This document shows, piece after piece, positions 32,731-41,699 of a DNA stretch of 64,000 nt. The DNA is taken from contig NZ_CP019640.1 of NCBI RefSeq assembly GCF_001999905.1, positions 276,501-340,500 on the forward strand, in the 5' to 3' direction. Made by a program: the position numbers and the translations under genes. Under the pieces are notes generated by a model. That model was given only the letters and a program-made list of their open reading frames with translations. It had not been told where the DNA came from and did not search any database. Source of the stretch: Planococcus lenghuensis (GTDB lineage Bacteria > Bacillota > Bacilli > Bacillales_A > Planococcaceae). Position 1 is the stretch's first letter. Each line of letters starts with the position of its first letter.

Positions 32731-34344
32731 ATGACAGTAACAGAGCAAACTTGGCATAAGCATTACCCGGAAGATATCAACGCCGTAATGGAGTTTCCGG
32801 ACAAGACACTACCCGATATTCTCGCTGAAACAGCCGCGAAGATTCCGGATAACGTGGCATTGAAATTCTACGGAAGAGAAATGACCTACAAGGAATTGCT
32901 GACATTTTCGACGGTGTTTGCTTCATCGCTCCAGCAGTCAGGGGTTCAGAAAGGGGACCGGGCGGCGATTATGCTGCCGAACTGTCCGCAATATGTGGTC
33001 TCGTATTACGGCATTCTGAAAGCCGGGGCGACCGTCACGCAAGTCAATCCGATGCTGCTGGAGCAGGAACTGATTTACTTGCTGAAGGATTCCGGAGCGG
33101 AAACGATTGTCGTCTATGAACCGCTGTATCCACGCATTAAAGCAATTGCCGGTGAAACGTCACTGAAAAACATTATCGTTGTCAGTTTTGAGACGGACCA
33201 GCCCGACCTGCAGGAAGGAGACTGGTCATTTACCAGCTTCGTTGGTAAGGGAGACGGAAAATTGGCAAACGTGGAAATAAATCCTCAGGAGGACATCGCG
33301 GTCCTGCAGTATACAGGCGGGACGACGGGGCTGTCGAAAGGTGCCATGCTCACGCACCGGAATATCCTGGCGAATGCGTTCCAGTCTCACGAGTTTTTCA
33401 AACATGATTTTGTTTTCGGCGAAGAGCGCTGCCTGACGGTCATTCCGCTGTTTCACGTATTCGCAATGTCTTCGGCTATGAATCTGTCCATTTTAACCGG
33501 TTCACAGAACATTCTGCTGCCGCGATTTGATCTCCAGGAAGTGCTGGACACCATTAAACGGGAACAGCCGACGACGTTCCCTGGCGTGCCGACGATGTAT
33601 ATCGCGATTACCAATCATCCAAAGGCCCAGGAGTACGGCATCGACAGCATTCATCTATGCAATAGCGGTAGCGCCCCGATGCCGGTGGAAACGATGAAAG
33701 AGTTTGAAGGGAAAACCGGCGCGAAAATCCTGGAAGGTTATGGACTGTCAGAAGCTTCCCCTGTAACTCATTGCAATCCTTCATTTGCGGCCCGGAAACC
33801 CGGCAGCATCGGAATCGGCATTCCTTCCACTGAATACAAGGTGGTGGACCTCGCTACGGGTGAAAACGAAGTTCCTGCCGGTGAAGCCGGTGAACTGATC
33901 ATCCGCGGCCCGCAAGTAATGAAAGGCTATTGGAATATGCCGGAAGAAACGGAAAATGCGCTCCGGGACGGCTGGCTGTACACAGGCGATATCGCCAAGG
34001 TAGACGAGGACGGTTATGTTTTTATTGTGGATCGCAAAAAGGACATGATCATCTCGAGTGGCTATAACGTTTATCCGCGTGATATTGAAGAAGTGCTGTA
34101 CGAGCATCCGGCGGTGCAGGAAGCGGTGGTCATCGGCATTGCAGATCCGTATCGCGGTGAGAGTGTGAAAGCGATCATTGTGAACAAAGCCGGACAGGAA
34201 GTGACAGAAGACGAATTGATTGAATGGGCACGCGGCAAAATGGCTGCGTATAAAGTGCCTCGTGCTGTCGAATTCCGGGCTGAACTGCCAAAGACGAATG
34301 TCGGGAAAATTCTGCGACGGGCACTTCGCGAAGAAAACCGGTAA
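32731..34344 (+). CDS. Acyl-CoA ligase (long-chain-fatty-acid-CoA ligase type)
   Basis: This AMP-forming ligase of 537 aa activates a carboxylic acid to its CoA thioester. ANL motifs are YTGGTTGLSKGAM (P-loop), EGYGLSEASPV, GWLYTGDIAKVDEDGYVFIVDRKKD (hinge Asp) and the C-terminal Lys in KTNVGKILRR. GTG 32725 is an alternative start, but ATG 32731 has better spacing from GGAGG. It is followed by the TetR gene. Confidence 0.92.
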   Translation: MTVTEQTWHKHYPEDINAVMEFPDKTLPDILAETAAKIPDNVALKFYGREMTYKELLTFSTVFASSLQQSGVQKGDRAAIMLPNCPQYVVSYYGILKAGATVTQVNPMLLEQELIYLLKDSGAETIVVYEPLYPRIKAIAGETSLKNIIVVSFETDQPDLQEGDWSFTSFVGKGDGKLANVEINPQEDIAVLQYTGGTTGLSKGAMLTHRNILANAFQSHEFFKHDFVFGEERCLTVIPLFHVFAMSSAMNLSILTGSQNILLPRFDLQEVLDTIKREQPTTFPGVPTMYIAITNHPKAQEYGIDSIHLCNSGSAPMPVETMKEFEGKTGAKILEGYGLSEASPVTHCNPSFAARKPGSIGIGIPSTEYKVVDLATGENEVPAGEAGELIIRGPQVMKGYWNMPEETENALRDGWLYTGDIAKVDEDGYVFIVDRKKDMIISSGYNVYPRDIEEVLYEHPAVQEAVVIGIADPYRGESVKAIIVNKAGQEVTEDELIEWARGKMAAYKVPRAVEFRAELPKTNVGKILRRALREENR

Positions 34345-34383
34345 CAGAAGTACAGCTGATAACAGGAACGGCGGGAGAGAGGT

Positions 34384-34941
34384 ATGAAAGAGAAAATCAC
34401 ACAGCACAGCATTCTCTTGTTTGAAGAGAAGGGATTTGTCGAGACATCGGTACAGGACATTGTAGAAGCGCTTGGTGTGACAAAAGGAACCTTCTATTAT
34501 TACTTCACAAGTAAAGAACAATTGCTGATGGAAATTCATCTGGGTTACATCGATCGACTGCTGGCACGGCAGCAAGTGATTGTTGAAAGCGGGGATTCAG
34601 CAAGAGAGAAGATCAGCGGGATGATCAGGCTGCTGATTATGGATATTGCTTCTTACGGGCCGAGTGCCCGTGTCTTTTTTCGGGAAGTCCGTCACCTGGG
34701 ACAAGAAAATGCTGCTGAAATCAGGGAAAAACGGGAACGATTCCGACTTACTATTGAACAAGTGCTGGAACGGGGCAAGGGTGCAGGTGAGTTCCGGGAA
34801 GATATGGAGCCGGGAATTACAGCGTTCGCAGTTCTCGGCATCACGAATTGGAGTTATCAATGGTATAACCCGGCCGGTGAAATTTCACCGGACCACTTGG
34901 CGGCGATTTATACAACGCTTATTTTACAAGGCATCGAATAA
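34384..34941 (+). CDS. TetR-family transcriptional regulator
   Basis: This 185-aa repressor has an N-terminal HTH (TSVQDIVEALGVTKGTFYYYF) and a C-terminal ligand domain of the type seen in KstR2/FadR-like TetR proteins (ITNWSYQWYNPAGEISPDHLA), often acyl-CoA responsive. Embedded in the operon, it probably represses it through the palindrome at 31895-31910 and responds to an acyl-CoA pathway intermediate. ATG 34384 has CGGGAGAGG upstream. Confidence 0.92.
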   Translation: MKEKITQHSILLFEEKGFVETSVQDIVEALGVTKGTFYYYFTSKEQLLMEIHLGYIDRLLARQQVIVESGDSAREKISGMIRLLIMDIASYGPSARVFFREVRHLGQENAAEIREKRERFRLTIEQVLERGKGAGEFREDMEPGITAFAVLGITNWSYQWYNPAGEISPDHLAAIYTTLILQGIE

Positions 34942-34953
34942 AGGAGGGGCAGA

Positions 34954-35838
34954 ATGGCGAATAACGATATAAAACGGATTTGCGTGGTTGGCGCCGGTCA
35001 GATGGGTCATCAGATTGCGATGCTATGCGCATTGGGCGGCTATCAGACAAAGCTGCAGGACGTGAACGCTGATGCACTTGAAAAAGCACAATACAGTTTG
35101 GAAGCATTGATGGAGCAATGGGTGCAAAAAAAGAAAATCACTCAAGAAGAACGTGAATCGGCTTTCAACCGCCTTGCATTTACTGGGGTGTTGGAAGAGG
35201 CGGCAAGTGACGCAGACATGGTCATTGAAGCCGTTGTGGAAAAACTGGATGTAAAGCGGGATATTTTTACGCAACTTGATCGAATCGCGCCGCCTCATGC
35301 CATTCTGGCCTCCAACAGTTCGACAATCGTCAATTCATTGATCGCAGAAGTGACAGGACGGCCGGAACAGGTTTGCAATATGCATTTCTTTTTCCCGCCG
35401 CTCGTCATGGATTGCGTGGAAGTCGTGATGAGTGACCGGACGTCTGAAGAAACGGCACAGAAAGCGCTGGCTGTCTGTGAACAAATTGGCCTGACGGGAA
35501 TTCTGCTCCGGAAGGAAATTTCCGGGTTTGTGGCCAACCGGATTCTCGGTGCCCTTCAGAAAGAAGCGATGGATTTATATGAGGCGGGGATTGCGGACTA
35601 TGCGGATATTGACCTGATCGTCAAAAAAGCGCTCCGCCACCCGATCGGACCGTTCGAATTGATGGATCTTTCCGGAATCGATGTCGGTTATTACGTCATG
35701 CAGCAGCGTTATGCGGAAACCGGGGACCCGGCAGATAAGCCGCCTGCGTTCATTGAAGAAAAAGTGAAAGCGGGGGAGCTCGGCCGTAAAACCGGCAAGG
35801 GATTTTACGATTACTCACTCAAGGAAGTGAGAAGCTGA
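34954..35838 (+). CDS. 3-hydroxyacyl-CoA dehydrogenase
   Basis: This NAD-dependent enzyme of 294 aa oxidises 3-hydroxyacyl-CoA to 3-ketoacyl-CoA. The Rossmann motif GAGQMGHQIA is at residues 12-21, the catalytic region reads NMHFFFPPLVMDCVEVV (NxHFFxPP, where the His acts), and the C-terminal domain has GFVANRI and LMDLSGIDVGY. It overlaps the following hydratase by a single base of the stop/start (TGATG), so the two steps are coupled. Confidence 0.93.
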   Translation: MANNDIKRICVVGAGQMGHQIAMLCALGGYQTKLQDVNADALEKAQYSLEALMEQWVQKKKITQEERESAFNRLAFTGVLEEAASDADMVIEAVVEKLDVKRDIFTQLDRIAPPHAILASNSSTIVNSLIAEVTGRPEQVCNMHFFFPPLVMDCVEVVMSDRTSEETAQKALAVCEQIGLTGILLRKEISGFVANRILGALQKEAMDLYEAGIADYADIDLIVKKALRHPIGPFELMDLSGIDVGYYVMQQRYAETGDPADKPPAFIEEKVKAGELGRKTGKGFYDYSLKEVRS

Positions 35839-36617
35839 TGGCGGATCACGTACATAGCGAGAAACGGAACGGCTATGCGGTTATAACCTTGTCCAATCCG
35901 CCGATGAATGTGCTGAGTCAGCGCGTTTTCAAGGAATTGGATGAAACATTCAGCAAGCTGGGACAAGACCCGGAAGTCACTGCGGTCGTGTTGACAGCGG
36001 CAGGCGACCGGGCATTCGTTGCAGGTGCCGATATTAAAGAGTTCCCGGAATTGATCGGTAAATCCGGCCTTAAGCAGGGACTCATGGAGACCCATGCCAT
36101 ATTGAATAAAATTGATGCCTTTGAAAAACCGGTGATCGCCGCATTGAACGGCTTGACGCTCGGAGGCGGAACAGAGCTGGCGCTGTGCTGCGATATTCGC
36201 ATAGCGGATGCAGCTGTTCAGATCGGGCTGCCTGAGATTACACTCGGCCTGTTTCCGGGCGGCGGCGGTACACAGCGTCTGCCGCGCCTTGTAGGTGAAG
36301 CGAAAGCAAAAGAACTGATGTTTACGGGGATTCCGGTTGATGCTGCGGAAGCGGCCAGTATCGGTCTCGTGAATTTCGTTGTGCCGACGGGTGATGTACT
36401 GAAAGCGGCGGAGAAAATGGCTGCCCGGATCAGCGGTTTTTCATTACCCGCTCTTTCCCGGATCAAGCAGGCTGTGGATGAGGGGCTTGCGCTTTCGCTC
36501 GGTGAAGGAATTGAACGTGAAGCAGCGCTCTTTGAAGAAGTGTTTCAGACAGAAGACATTCAGGAAGGAGTGCGGGCGTTCATTGAAAAACGAAAGCCGG
36601 CATTTCGGAATAAATAA
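35838..36617 (+). CDS. Enoyl-CoA hydratase/isomerase family protein
   Basis: This crotonase-fold protein of 259 aa has an oxyanion-hole segment (AFVAGADIKEF) and the second conserved region LTLGGGTELALCCDIRIADAAVQIGLPEITLGLFPGGGG, containing both catalytic-position glutamates (TEL and PEI). It should hydrate enoyl-CoA in the pathway. It is translationally coupled to the dehydrogenase upstream. Confidence 0.93.
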   Translation: MADHVHSEKRNGYAVITLSNPPMNVLSQRVFKELDETFSKLGQDPEVTAVVLTAAGDRAFVAGADIKEFPELIGKSGLKQGLMETHAILNKIDAFEKPVIAALNGLTLGGGTELALCCDIRIADAAVQIGLPEITLGLFPGGGGTQRLPRLVGEAKAKELMFTGIPVDAAEAASIGLVNFVVPTGDVLKAAEKMAARISGFSLPALSRIKQAVDEGLALSLGEGIEREAALFEEVFQTEDIQEGVRAFIEKRKPAFRNK

Positions 36618-36633
36618 TGGAGGAGGAGACCGA

Positions 36634-37047
36634 GTGGCGCACGAGATAGATGTGAAAGTCCGATTTTGTGAGACAGATGCGCTGGGCCATATCAGCAATA
36701 TTAGCTATTTTATCTATCTGGAAGAAGCGCGGACGGACTTTTTTGGGGAAATGGGCTTTGAGATGGGGATAGGTAACTGGAAATTCATTCTGGCATCTGC
36801 CACATGTGATTTTGTCAGCCAAGGCTACTTTAATCAGCGGCTGAAAGTGGTTTCCGAAATCAGCCGGATCGGCAATTCCAGTTTCACGATTGTTCACCGG
36901 ATTGAGGATGACAGAGGGAAGCGTATTGCAAACGGGGAGGCGAGTATCGTCTTTTTTGACTTTGATAAACAAAAAAGCGAGCGGCTGCCGGATTGGTTCC
37001 GCGAGACATTGACAGAACATCTGGCAGCAGCATCAGAGGCGGGGTGA
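36634..37047 (+). CDS. 4HBT-type hotdog acyl-CoA thioesterase
   Basis: This 137-aa hotdog-fold thioesterase has the family start VRFCETDALGHISNISYFIYLEEART with the catalytic Asp in the TDALGH motif. It may release CoA from stalled or product acyl-CoA. The open frame extends to 36478 inside the previous gene, but GTG 36634 with GGAGGAGG is the clear start and gives standard length. The phosphotransferase-like gene follows six bases after its stop. Confidence 0.9.
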   Translation: MAHEIDVKVRFCETDALGHISNISYFIYLEEARTDFFGEMGFEMGIGNWKFILASATCDFVSQGYFNQRLKVVSEISRIGNSSFTIVHRIEDDRGKRIANGEASIVFFDFDKQKSERLPDWFRETLTEHLAAASEAG

Positions 37048-37052
37048 AACGA

Positions 37053-38120
37053 ATGACGACACATACGAACGATACGATCCCTGTAAGATCGGGGGAAGAG
37101 TTGAATGTACAGAAACTGGAGCAATTCCTGCGGACAAGAATCGACGGGTTGCCGGCAGGGGAGCTGACGGTCCGCCAATTCGGCACCGGTCATTCCAATT
37201 TAACCTATGCTTTGCAGATCGGTGACTGGGAAGCTGTGCTACGTCGGCCGCCGCTCGGTCCTGTTGCGCCAAAAGCGCATGATATGGAACGGGAGCATCG
37301 GATTTTGTCGGCTTTGCATCCTGTATTTCCAGCGGCTCCGGAACCATACGTGTTTTCGGATGATTCCGATATTGTCGGCAGTCCGTTTTTCGTCATGGAA
37401 CGGCGGCATGGCATTGTGCTGGATACCGCTTTTCCGGAAGGAGTGGAACCGACGCCGGATTTATGCCGCCGGATTTCCGAAAAAATGGTCGACACGCTTG
37501 TTGAACTCCATGCATTGGACTATAAGGAGACGCCGCTTGCTGAACTTGCAAAACCTGAAGGGTTCATGGAACGGCAAGTGCATGGCTGGATCGGCCGCTA
37601 TGAACGGGCGGCGACCGATGATATGGAAGGTATAGATGAATTGAAGGCATGGATGACCGCCAATATTCCGGCATCACCGGATCCGACAGTCATCCATTAT
37701 GATTTCAAATTGAATAATACCATGTTCTCGAAAGATTTCTCACAGCTGACAGGCTTGTTCGACTGGGAAATGACGACCGTCGGTGATCCGCTTGCCGATC
37801 TTGGTGCGGCGATGAGTTACTGGATCCAGTCGGATGATCCTGAATTGTTGAAATCCGGAATGGGCAAGCCGCCGGTCACCGTCCTGGATGGTTTCTATAC
37901 GCGCCAGGAATTCATCGAGCAATACGGGAAGAAAAGCGGACGGGATGTAAGCAATATGAAGTTTTATCTGACGTTTGCCTACTTCAAACTGGCTGTCATC
38001 ATTCAACAGATCTACTACCGCTACCGGCAGGGACAGACCCAGGATAAGCGGTTCGCCCATTTTAATCGGTTCGCGGACAGTCTGATCCGCCATGCACTGG
38101 CTGTTGCAAAAGGGACGTGA
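37053..38120 (+). CDS. APH-fold phosphotransferase of the ACAD10/11-LvaA type
   Basis: This 355-aa kinase-fold protein has the N-terminal loop FGTGHSNLTY (residues 43-52), Lys/Arg-rich VLRRPPLGPVAPKAHDMEREH, and the catalytic HYDFKLNN loop (H215, D217, N222) followed by metal-binding D237 in LFDWEM. The RRPP...AHDM..E pattern marks the subgroup that includes LvaA and the kinase domains of ACAD10/ACAD11, which phosphorylate the 4-hydroxyl of 4-hydroxyacyl-CoA. It is four genes after the TetR and is followed by an acyl-CoA dehydrogenase, supporting that role. Antibiotic phosphorylation is unlikely. Confidence 0.88.
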   Translation: MTTHTNDTIPVRSGEELNVQKLEQFLRTRIDGLPAGELTVRQFGTGHSNLTYALQIGDWEAVLRRPPLGPVAPKAHDMEREHRILSALHPVFPAAPEPYVFSDDSDIVGSPFFVMERRHGIVLDTAFPEGVEPTPDLCRRISEKMVDTLVELHALDYKETPLAELAKPEGFMERQVHGWIGRYERAATDDMEGIDELKAWMTANIPASPDPTVIHYDFKLNNTMFSKDFSQLTGLFDWEMTTVGDPLADLGAAMSYWIQSDDPELLKSGMGKPPVTVLDGFYTRQEFIEQYGKKSGRDVSNMKFYLTFAYFKLAVIIQQIYYRYRQGQTQDKRFAHFNRFADSLIRHALAVAKGT

Positions 38121-38124
38121 AGAA

Positions 38125-38871
38125 ATGCCGAAACTGCATGTGCTGCTGAAAAAAGAAGAACTGGAAGAAACGAAACTCCAGGACGGCAAAATAGCGGTCG
38201 TCTTTGATGTGCTGCTTGCAACGTCCACCATTGTCTCCTGTTTACATTATGGTGCAAAAGAAGTTATTCCGGTGATGGATGGAGACGAAGCGCGAAAAGC
38301 TGCAGAGCGGCTGAAAGCTGACAGTTTCTGTCTGACAGGCGAGTTCAACGGCGCGACCATTGAAGGGTTCCTCGATCCGAATCCACTGCAGCTGCAAAAG
38401 ACCGTCGGAGGAAAAACGGTCGTGCTGTCCACGACGAATGGGACCGTTGCGATCCGGAATTCGGCAACGGCGGCACGGACATACATCGCTTCTCTCTTGA
38501 ATGGCCAGGCAGCAGCTGAGCTGATTGCCAAGCGGCATAAAAATGAAACGGTGATCGCAGTTTGTTCCGGGTCCGGCGGAGAATTCTGTCTGGAAGATTT
38601 CTACGGAGCAGGTTACTTCATTGACTGCCTGCTGGAAGAATCAGACACATGGGAACTGACCGATGCCGCACAGGCGGCGCTATTATTCTATCAATCCAGA
38701 AAACAGGAAGCGGCAGAAATTTTGAAGGCATCCCGTGTCGGAAAAATGCTGCTGCGGAACGAGTGGGAAGAAGAAATTGAATTTGCGGCCAACCGGGGCA
38801 TCATTCCGACAGTTCCTGAATTTAAAGGCAATACGATTGCTTCAGAAGGAGATGAACGTTATGAAGACTGA
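38125..38871 (+). CDS. 2-phosphosulfolactate phosphatase family protein (ComB-like)
   Basis: This 248-aa protein belongs to the ComB family, which hydrolyses 2-phospho-3-sulfolactate in coenzyme M and sulfolactate pathways. Family blocks are VVFDVLLATSTIVSCLHYGA, LTGEFNGATIEGFLDPNP, VLSTTNGTVAIRNS, and AVCSGSGGEFCLEDFYGAG. No ComA (phosphosulfolactate synthase) is nearby; instead the gene sits between a kinase and an acyl-CoA dehydrogenase and overlaps the latter by 11 bases. It may handle a different phosphorylated substrate here. ATG 38125 gives the family's standard length. Confidence 0.85.
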   Translation: MPKLHVLLKKEELEETKLQDGKIAVVFDVLLATSTIVSCLHYGAKEVIPVMDGDEARKAAERLKADSFCLTGEFNGATIEGFLDPNPLQLQKTVGGKTVVLSTTNGTVAIRNSATAARTYIASLLNGQAAAELIAKRHKNETVIAVCSGSGGEFCLEDFYGAGYFIDCLLEESDTWELTDAAQAALLFYQSRKQEAAEILKASRVGKMLLRNEWEEEIEFAANRGIIPTVPEFKGNTIASEGDERYED

Positions 38872-40633
38872 CACACTGGCATATCGGGGCGGCTCGTTCC
38901 TCTACAGCCCCGCAGAGAAAGATGCGGTATTCACCCCGGAAAATTTTACCGAAGAGCACCGGATGATTGCAGCTACTGCAAAGCGCTTCCTGGAACAGGA
39001 AGTGCGGCCGAATAATGAAGCGCTGGAGAATCAGGATTTCACTAAAGTGAAGGAACTTCTACACAAGGCGGGTGAACTCGGCCTGCTCGGACACAGCGTA
39101 CCCGAAGCATACGGGGGCCTTGGGCTCGATAAAATCAGCAAAGGGCTCGTCGGCGAGATGCTCGGGTCGGGCGGCGGCTACAGTGTGGCGCAGTCCAATC
39201 ACACATGCATCGCGACACTCCCGATTACGTATTTCGGGACGGAACAGCAGAAAGAGAAATACTTGCCGAAGCTCGCCTCCGGTGAGTTCATCGGTGCTTA
39301 CTGTCTGACGGAGCCGAACGCCGGATCGGATGCGCTCGCAGCACAGACGACCGCACGGCTGAATGAAGCCGGAACACATTATATTTTGAACGGCACTAAA
39401 ATGTTCATCACAAATGCGGAATTCTCGGATACGTTCATCACTTACGCCAAAGTGGATGGAAACGCGTTCACCGCATTTATCGTGGAGCGGAACTTTCCGG
39501 GGTTGTCGCTCGGACCGGAAGAACAGAAGATGGGCATCAAAAGCTCTTCGACCCGAGCGGTTATTTTTGAAGACTGCGAAGTGCCGGTGGAGAACCTGCT
39601 TGGTGAAGTCGGCAAAGGCCATGTCATCGCACTGAACGTGCTGAACTTGGGGCGGTTTAATCTTGGTTCTGCCTGTACGGGAGCGGCCAAATACGGGATG
39701 GGACTCGCACTTGGCTATGTGAAAGAACGAAAGCAATTCGGCAGGGCGATTGCAGATTTCGGTGCAACGCAGGAGAAAATCGCCGACATGGCGATCCGCA
39801 TCTATGCGGCTGAATCGCTGCAGTACCGGACAGCTGGTTATCTGGAAGACGCGCTCGGTAGTCTATATGAGTCGGACGATCAGCGTCTCATTGCAAAACA
39901 GCTGATGGAATATGCATCAGAATGTGCAGTGTGCAAAGTCTATGGTTCGGAAACACTTGATTTCGTCGCCGATGAAGCGCTTCAGCTGCATGGTGGCTAT
40001 GGGTATATCAAAGAATACGGTGTCGAGCAGATGTACCGGGATTCCCGGATCAACCGGATTTTCGAAGGGACGAACGAAATCAATCGCCTGCTCATCCCGA
40101 TGAATCTGCTGAAAGCGGCGATGAAAGGACAGATTCCGCTGCTGGATCTCGTCAATCAGGCGGCTTCCGAGATGCAGGAACCAAAAGTGGACGGGATTGG
40201 ACCAATTACGCGGGAAACAGAAGCAGTCAAAGCTGTTCGACGTGTCCTTTTGATGTGTGCAGGACTGGCATTTGAGGCATATGGTGAAAAACTGGCAGAA
40301 GAGCAGGGCGTGCTGATGCAGCTTGCAAATCTCGGTATTGCGCTGTATGCCTTGGAATCCGCTGTGCTTCGGACGCAAAAAGAACTCGATGCAAAAGGTG
40401 AAGAGAAAGTGCAGCTGAAACTCCAGCTTGCCGAGGCGCTTGCCGACGAGACGCTGTTGGCTGCTGAACTCGCTGCGCGGAAAATGATTCAATCAGCGGC
40501 AAAAAATCCACAGCTGGCCACCGCCGTTACTGCAGTTACCGCAGAATTGAGCCGGTTGCAGCGCGGTGGCACAGCGCGGACGAAGCGGGCAATCGCCCAG
40601 GCGCAATTTGAAGCCGGGCAATTTGTAAGCTGA
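38861..40633 (+). CDS. Acyl-CoA dehydrogenase (FadE-like, with C-terminal extension)
   Basis: This FAD flavoenzyme of 590 aa follows the Bacillus FadE (YusJ) layout, an ACAD core to about residue 400 and a C-terminal helical domain of about 180. It shows GAYCLTEPNAGSDALAAQ, KMGIKSSSTR and the catalytic Glu in RIFEGTNEINR. ATG 38861 with AGAAGGAG upstream is the start; the frame open before it is the previous gene's shadow. In lva-type pathways the ACAD converts the 4-phosphoacyl-CoA; classical alpha,beta-dehydrogenation is the alternative. Confidence 0.93.
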   Translation: MKTDTLAYRGGSFLYSPAEKDAVFTPENFTEEHRMIAATAKRFLEQEVRPNNEALENQDFTKVKELLHKAGELGLLGHSVPEAYGGLGLDKISKGLVGEMLGSGGGYSVAQSNHTCIATLPITYFGTEQQKEKYLPKLASGEFIGAYCLTEPNAGSDALAAQTTARLNEAGTHYILNGTKMFITNAEFSDTFITYAKVDGNAFTAFIVERNFPGLSLGPEEQKMGIKSSSTRAVIFEDCEVPVENLLGEVGKGHVIALNVLNLGRFNLGSACTGAAKYGMGLALGYVKERKQFGRAIADFGATQEKIADMAIRIYAAESLQYRTAGYLEDALGSLYESDDQRLIAKQLMEYASECAVCKVYGSETLDFVADEALQLHGGYGYIKEYGVEQMYRDSRINRIFEGTNEINRLLIPMNLLKAAMKGQIPLLDLVNQAASEMQEPKVDGIGPITRETEAVKAVRRVLLMCAGLAFEAYGEKLAEEQGVLMQLANLGIALYALESAVLRTQKELDAKGEEKVQLKLQLAEALADETLLAAELAARKMIQSAAKNPQLATAVTAVTAELSRLQRGGTARTKRAIAQAQFEAGQFVS

Positions 40634-40652
40634 ACCAGAAGGAGGAAAATTT

Positions 40653-41627
40653 ATGAAAATCGTAAAATTGGAAAAGTATGGCGGCCCGGAAGTGCTGGAG
40701 CTGACGGAAGCGCCGATGCCTGAACCCGCACAAGGAGAAGTGGTTGTTGAGATCAAGGCAATTGGCGTGAATTACGCGGACACCGCCCGGCGGGAAGGGC
40801 AGTATGTTGTGCCGACACCGCTGCCATTTACACCGGGAGCAGAGATCGCGGGGACAGTTTCAGCAGTCGGTGGAGGCGTGACCCGGTTTAAACCTGGTGC
40901 GCGCGTCGTGGCATTGATTGAATCCGGCGGCTATGCCGAATATGTCACTGTTGCGGAACAGACGTTGATTCCTGTGCCTGACGGCGTACCATTTGAGCAG
41001 GCGGTCGCTTTACCGCTGCAAGGACTGAGTGCCTATCATATCCTGAAAACGATGGGCCGGGTAGAACCGGGCGAGACCGTACTCGTGCATGCGGCGGCAG
41101 GCGGCGTCGGAACATTGGCGGTGCAGCTGGCTAAAATTTTCGGGGCCGGGAGCGTCATTGCGACAGCCAGCACAGACGAAAAACTGGAGCATGCACGCAG
41201 CCTTGGGGCGGATCATCTCGTGAACTACACGGAAGCTGGCTGGGAAGATAAAGTAAAGGAACTGACAGGCGGCAAGGGTGTGGATGTGGCGCTTGAAATG
41301 GTGGGAGGCGAAGTGTTCCATCAGACGCTGAGATGCTTGGCGCCGTTCGGCCGGCTGGTCATTTTCGGGGCAGCGAGCGGTGAACAGGCTCAGTTCCAAC
41401 CGGGACAGCTTATGCGGAAAAATCAGTCGGTCGTCGGGTTCTTCCTGCCGCAAATCATGCGGAAACCGGATTTATTCAGACAGAGCCTTGGTGAATTACT
41501 GGAATGGACAGGGAGCGGCAAACTGAAACTGACAGTGGGCGGCACGTACCCGCTTGCGGAAGCGGCAGATGTGCATCGGCAGCTGCAGGGTCGGAAGACG
41601 ATCGGCAAGCTGGTGCTGGTACCTTGA
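40653..41627 (+). CDS. Quinone oxidoreductase / zinc-less MDR-family reductase
   Basis: This medium-chain dehydrogenase of 324 aa has a GroES-like N-terminus (GVNYADTARREGQYV) and an NADPH Rossmann motif VHAAAGGVGTLAVQLAK at about residues 145-160. It lacks the Cys/His zinc ligands of alcohol dehydrogenases, so it fits quinone oxidoreductase or 2-enoyl-CoA reductase types. The closest matches by motif are NADPH:quinone reductases. A terminator follows at 41634. Confidence 0.88.
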   Translation: MKIVKLEKYGGPEVLELTEAPMPEPAQGEVVVEIKAIGVNYADTARREGQYVVPTPLPFTPGAEIAGTVSAVGGGVTRFKPGARVVALIESGGYAEYVTVAEQTLIPVPDGVPFEQAVALPLQGLSAYHILKTMGRVEPGETVLVHAAAGGVGTLAVQLAKIFGAGSVIATASTDEKLEHARSLGADHLVNYTEAGWEDKVKELTGGKGVDVALEMVGGEVFHQTLRCLAPFGRLVIFGAASGEQAQFQPGQLMRKNQSVVGFFLPQIMRKPDLFRQSLGELLEWTGSGKLKLTVGGTYPLAEAADVHRQLQGRKTIGKLVLVP

Positions 41628-41633
41628 ATTACT

Positions 41634-41660
41634 GCCGGAAAGCGATGGCTTTCCGGCTTT
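41634..41660 (+). terminator. Rho-independent terminator inside the acyl-CoA cluster
   Basis: The stem GCCGGAAAGC / GCTTTCCGGC with a 4-base loop is followed by TTT. It probably ends the main operon or attenuates expression of the second hydratase. Confidence 0.75.
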
Positions 41661-41699
41661 CTGAAATGGCGAAAGAAAACAGACCGAGGAGGAATGGGA

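Noticed and set aside
37053-38120. Aminoglycoside resistance kinase
   Set aside because: The APH fold is real, but the RRPP...AHDM subgroup motif and the acyl-CoA operon context fit the ACAD10/11-LvaA kinases, not antibiotic kinases.
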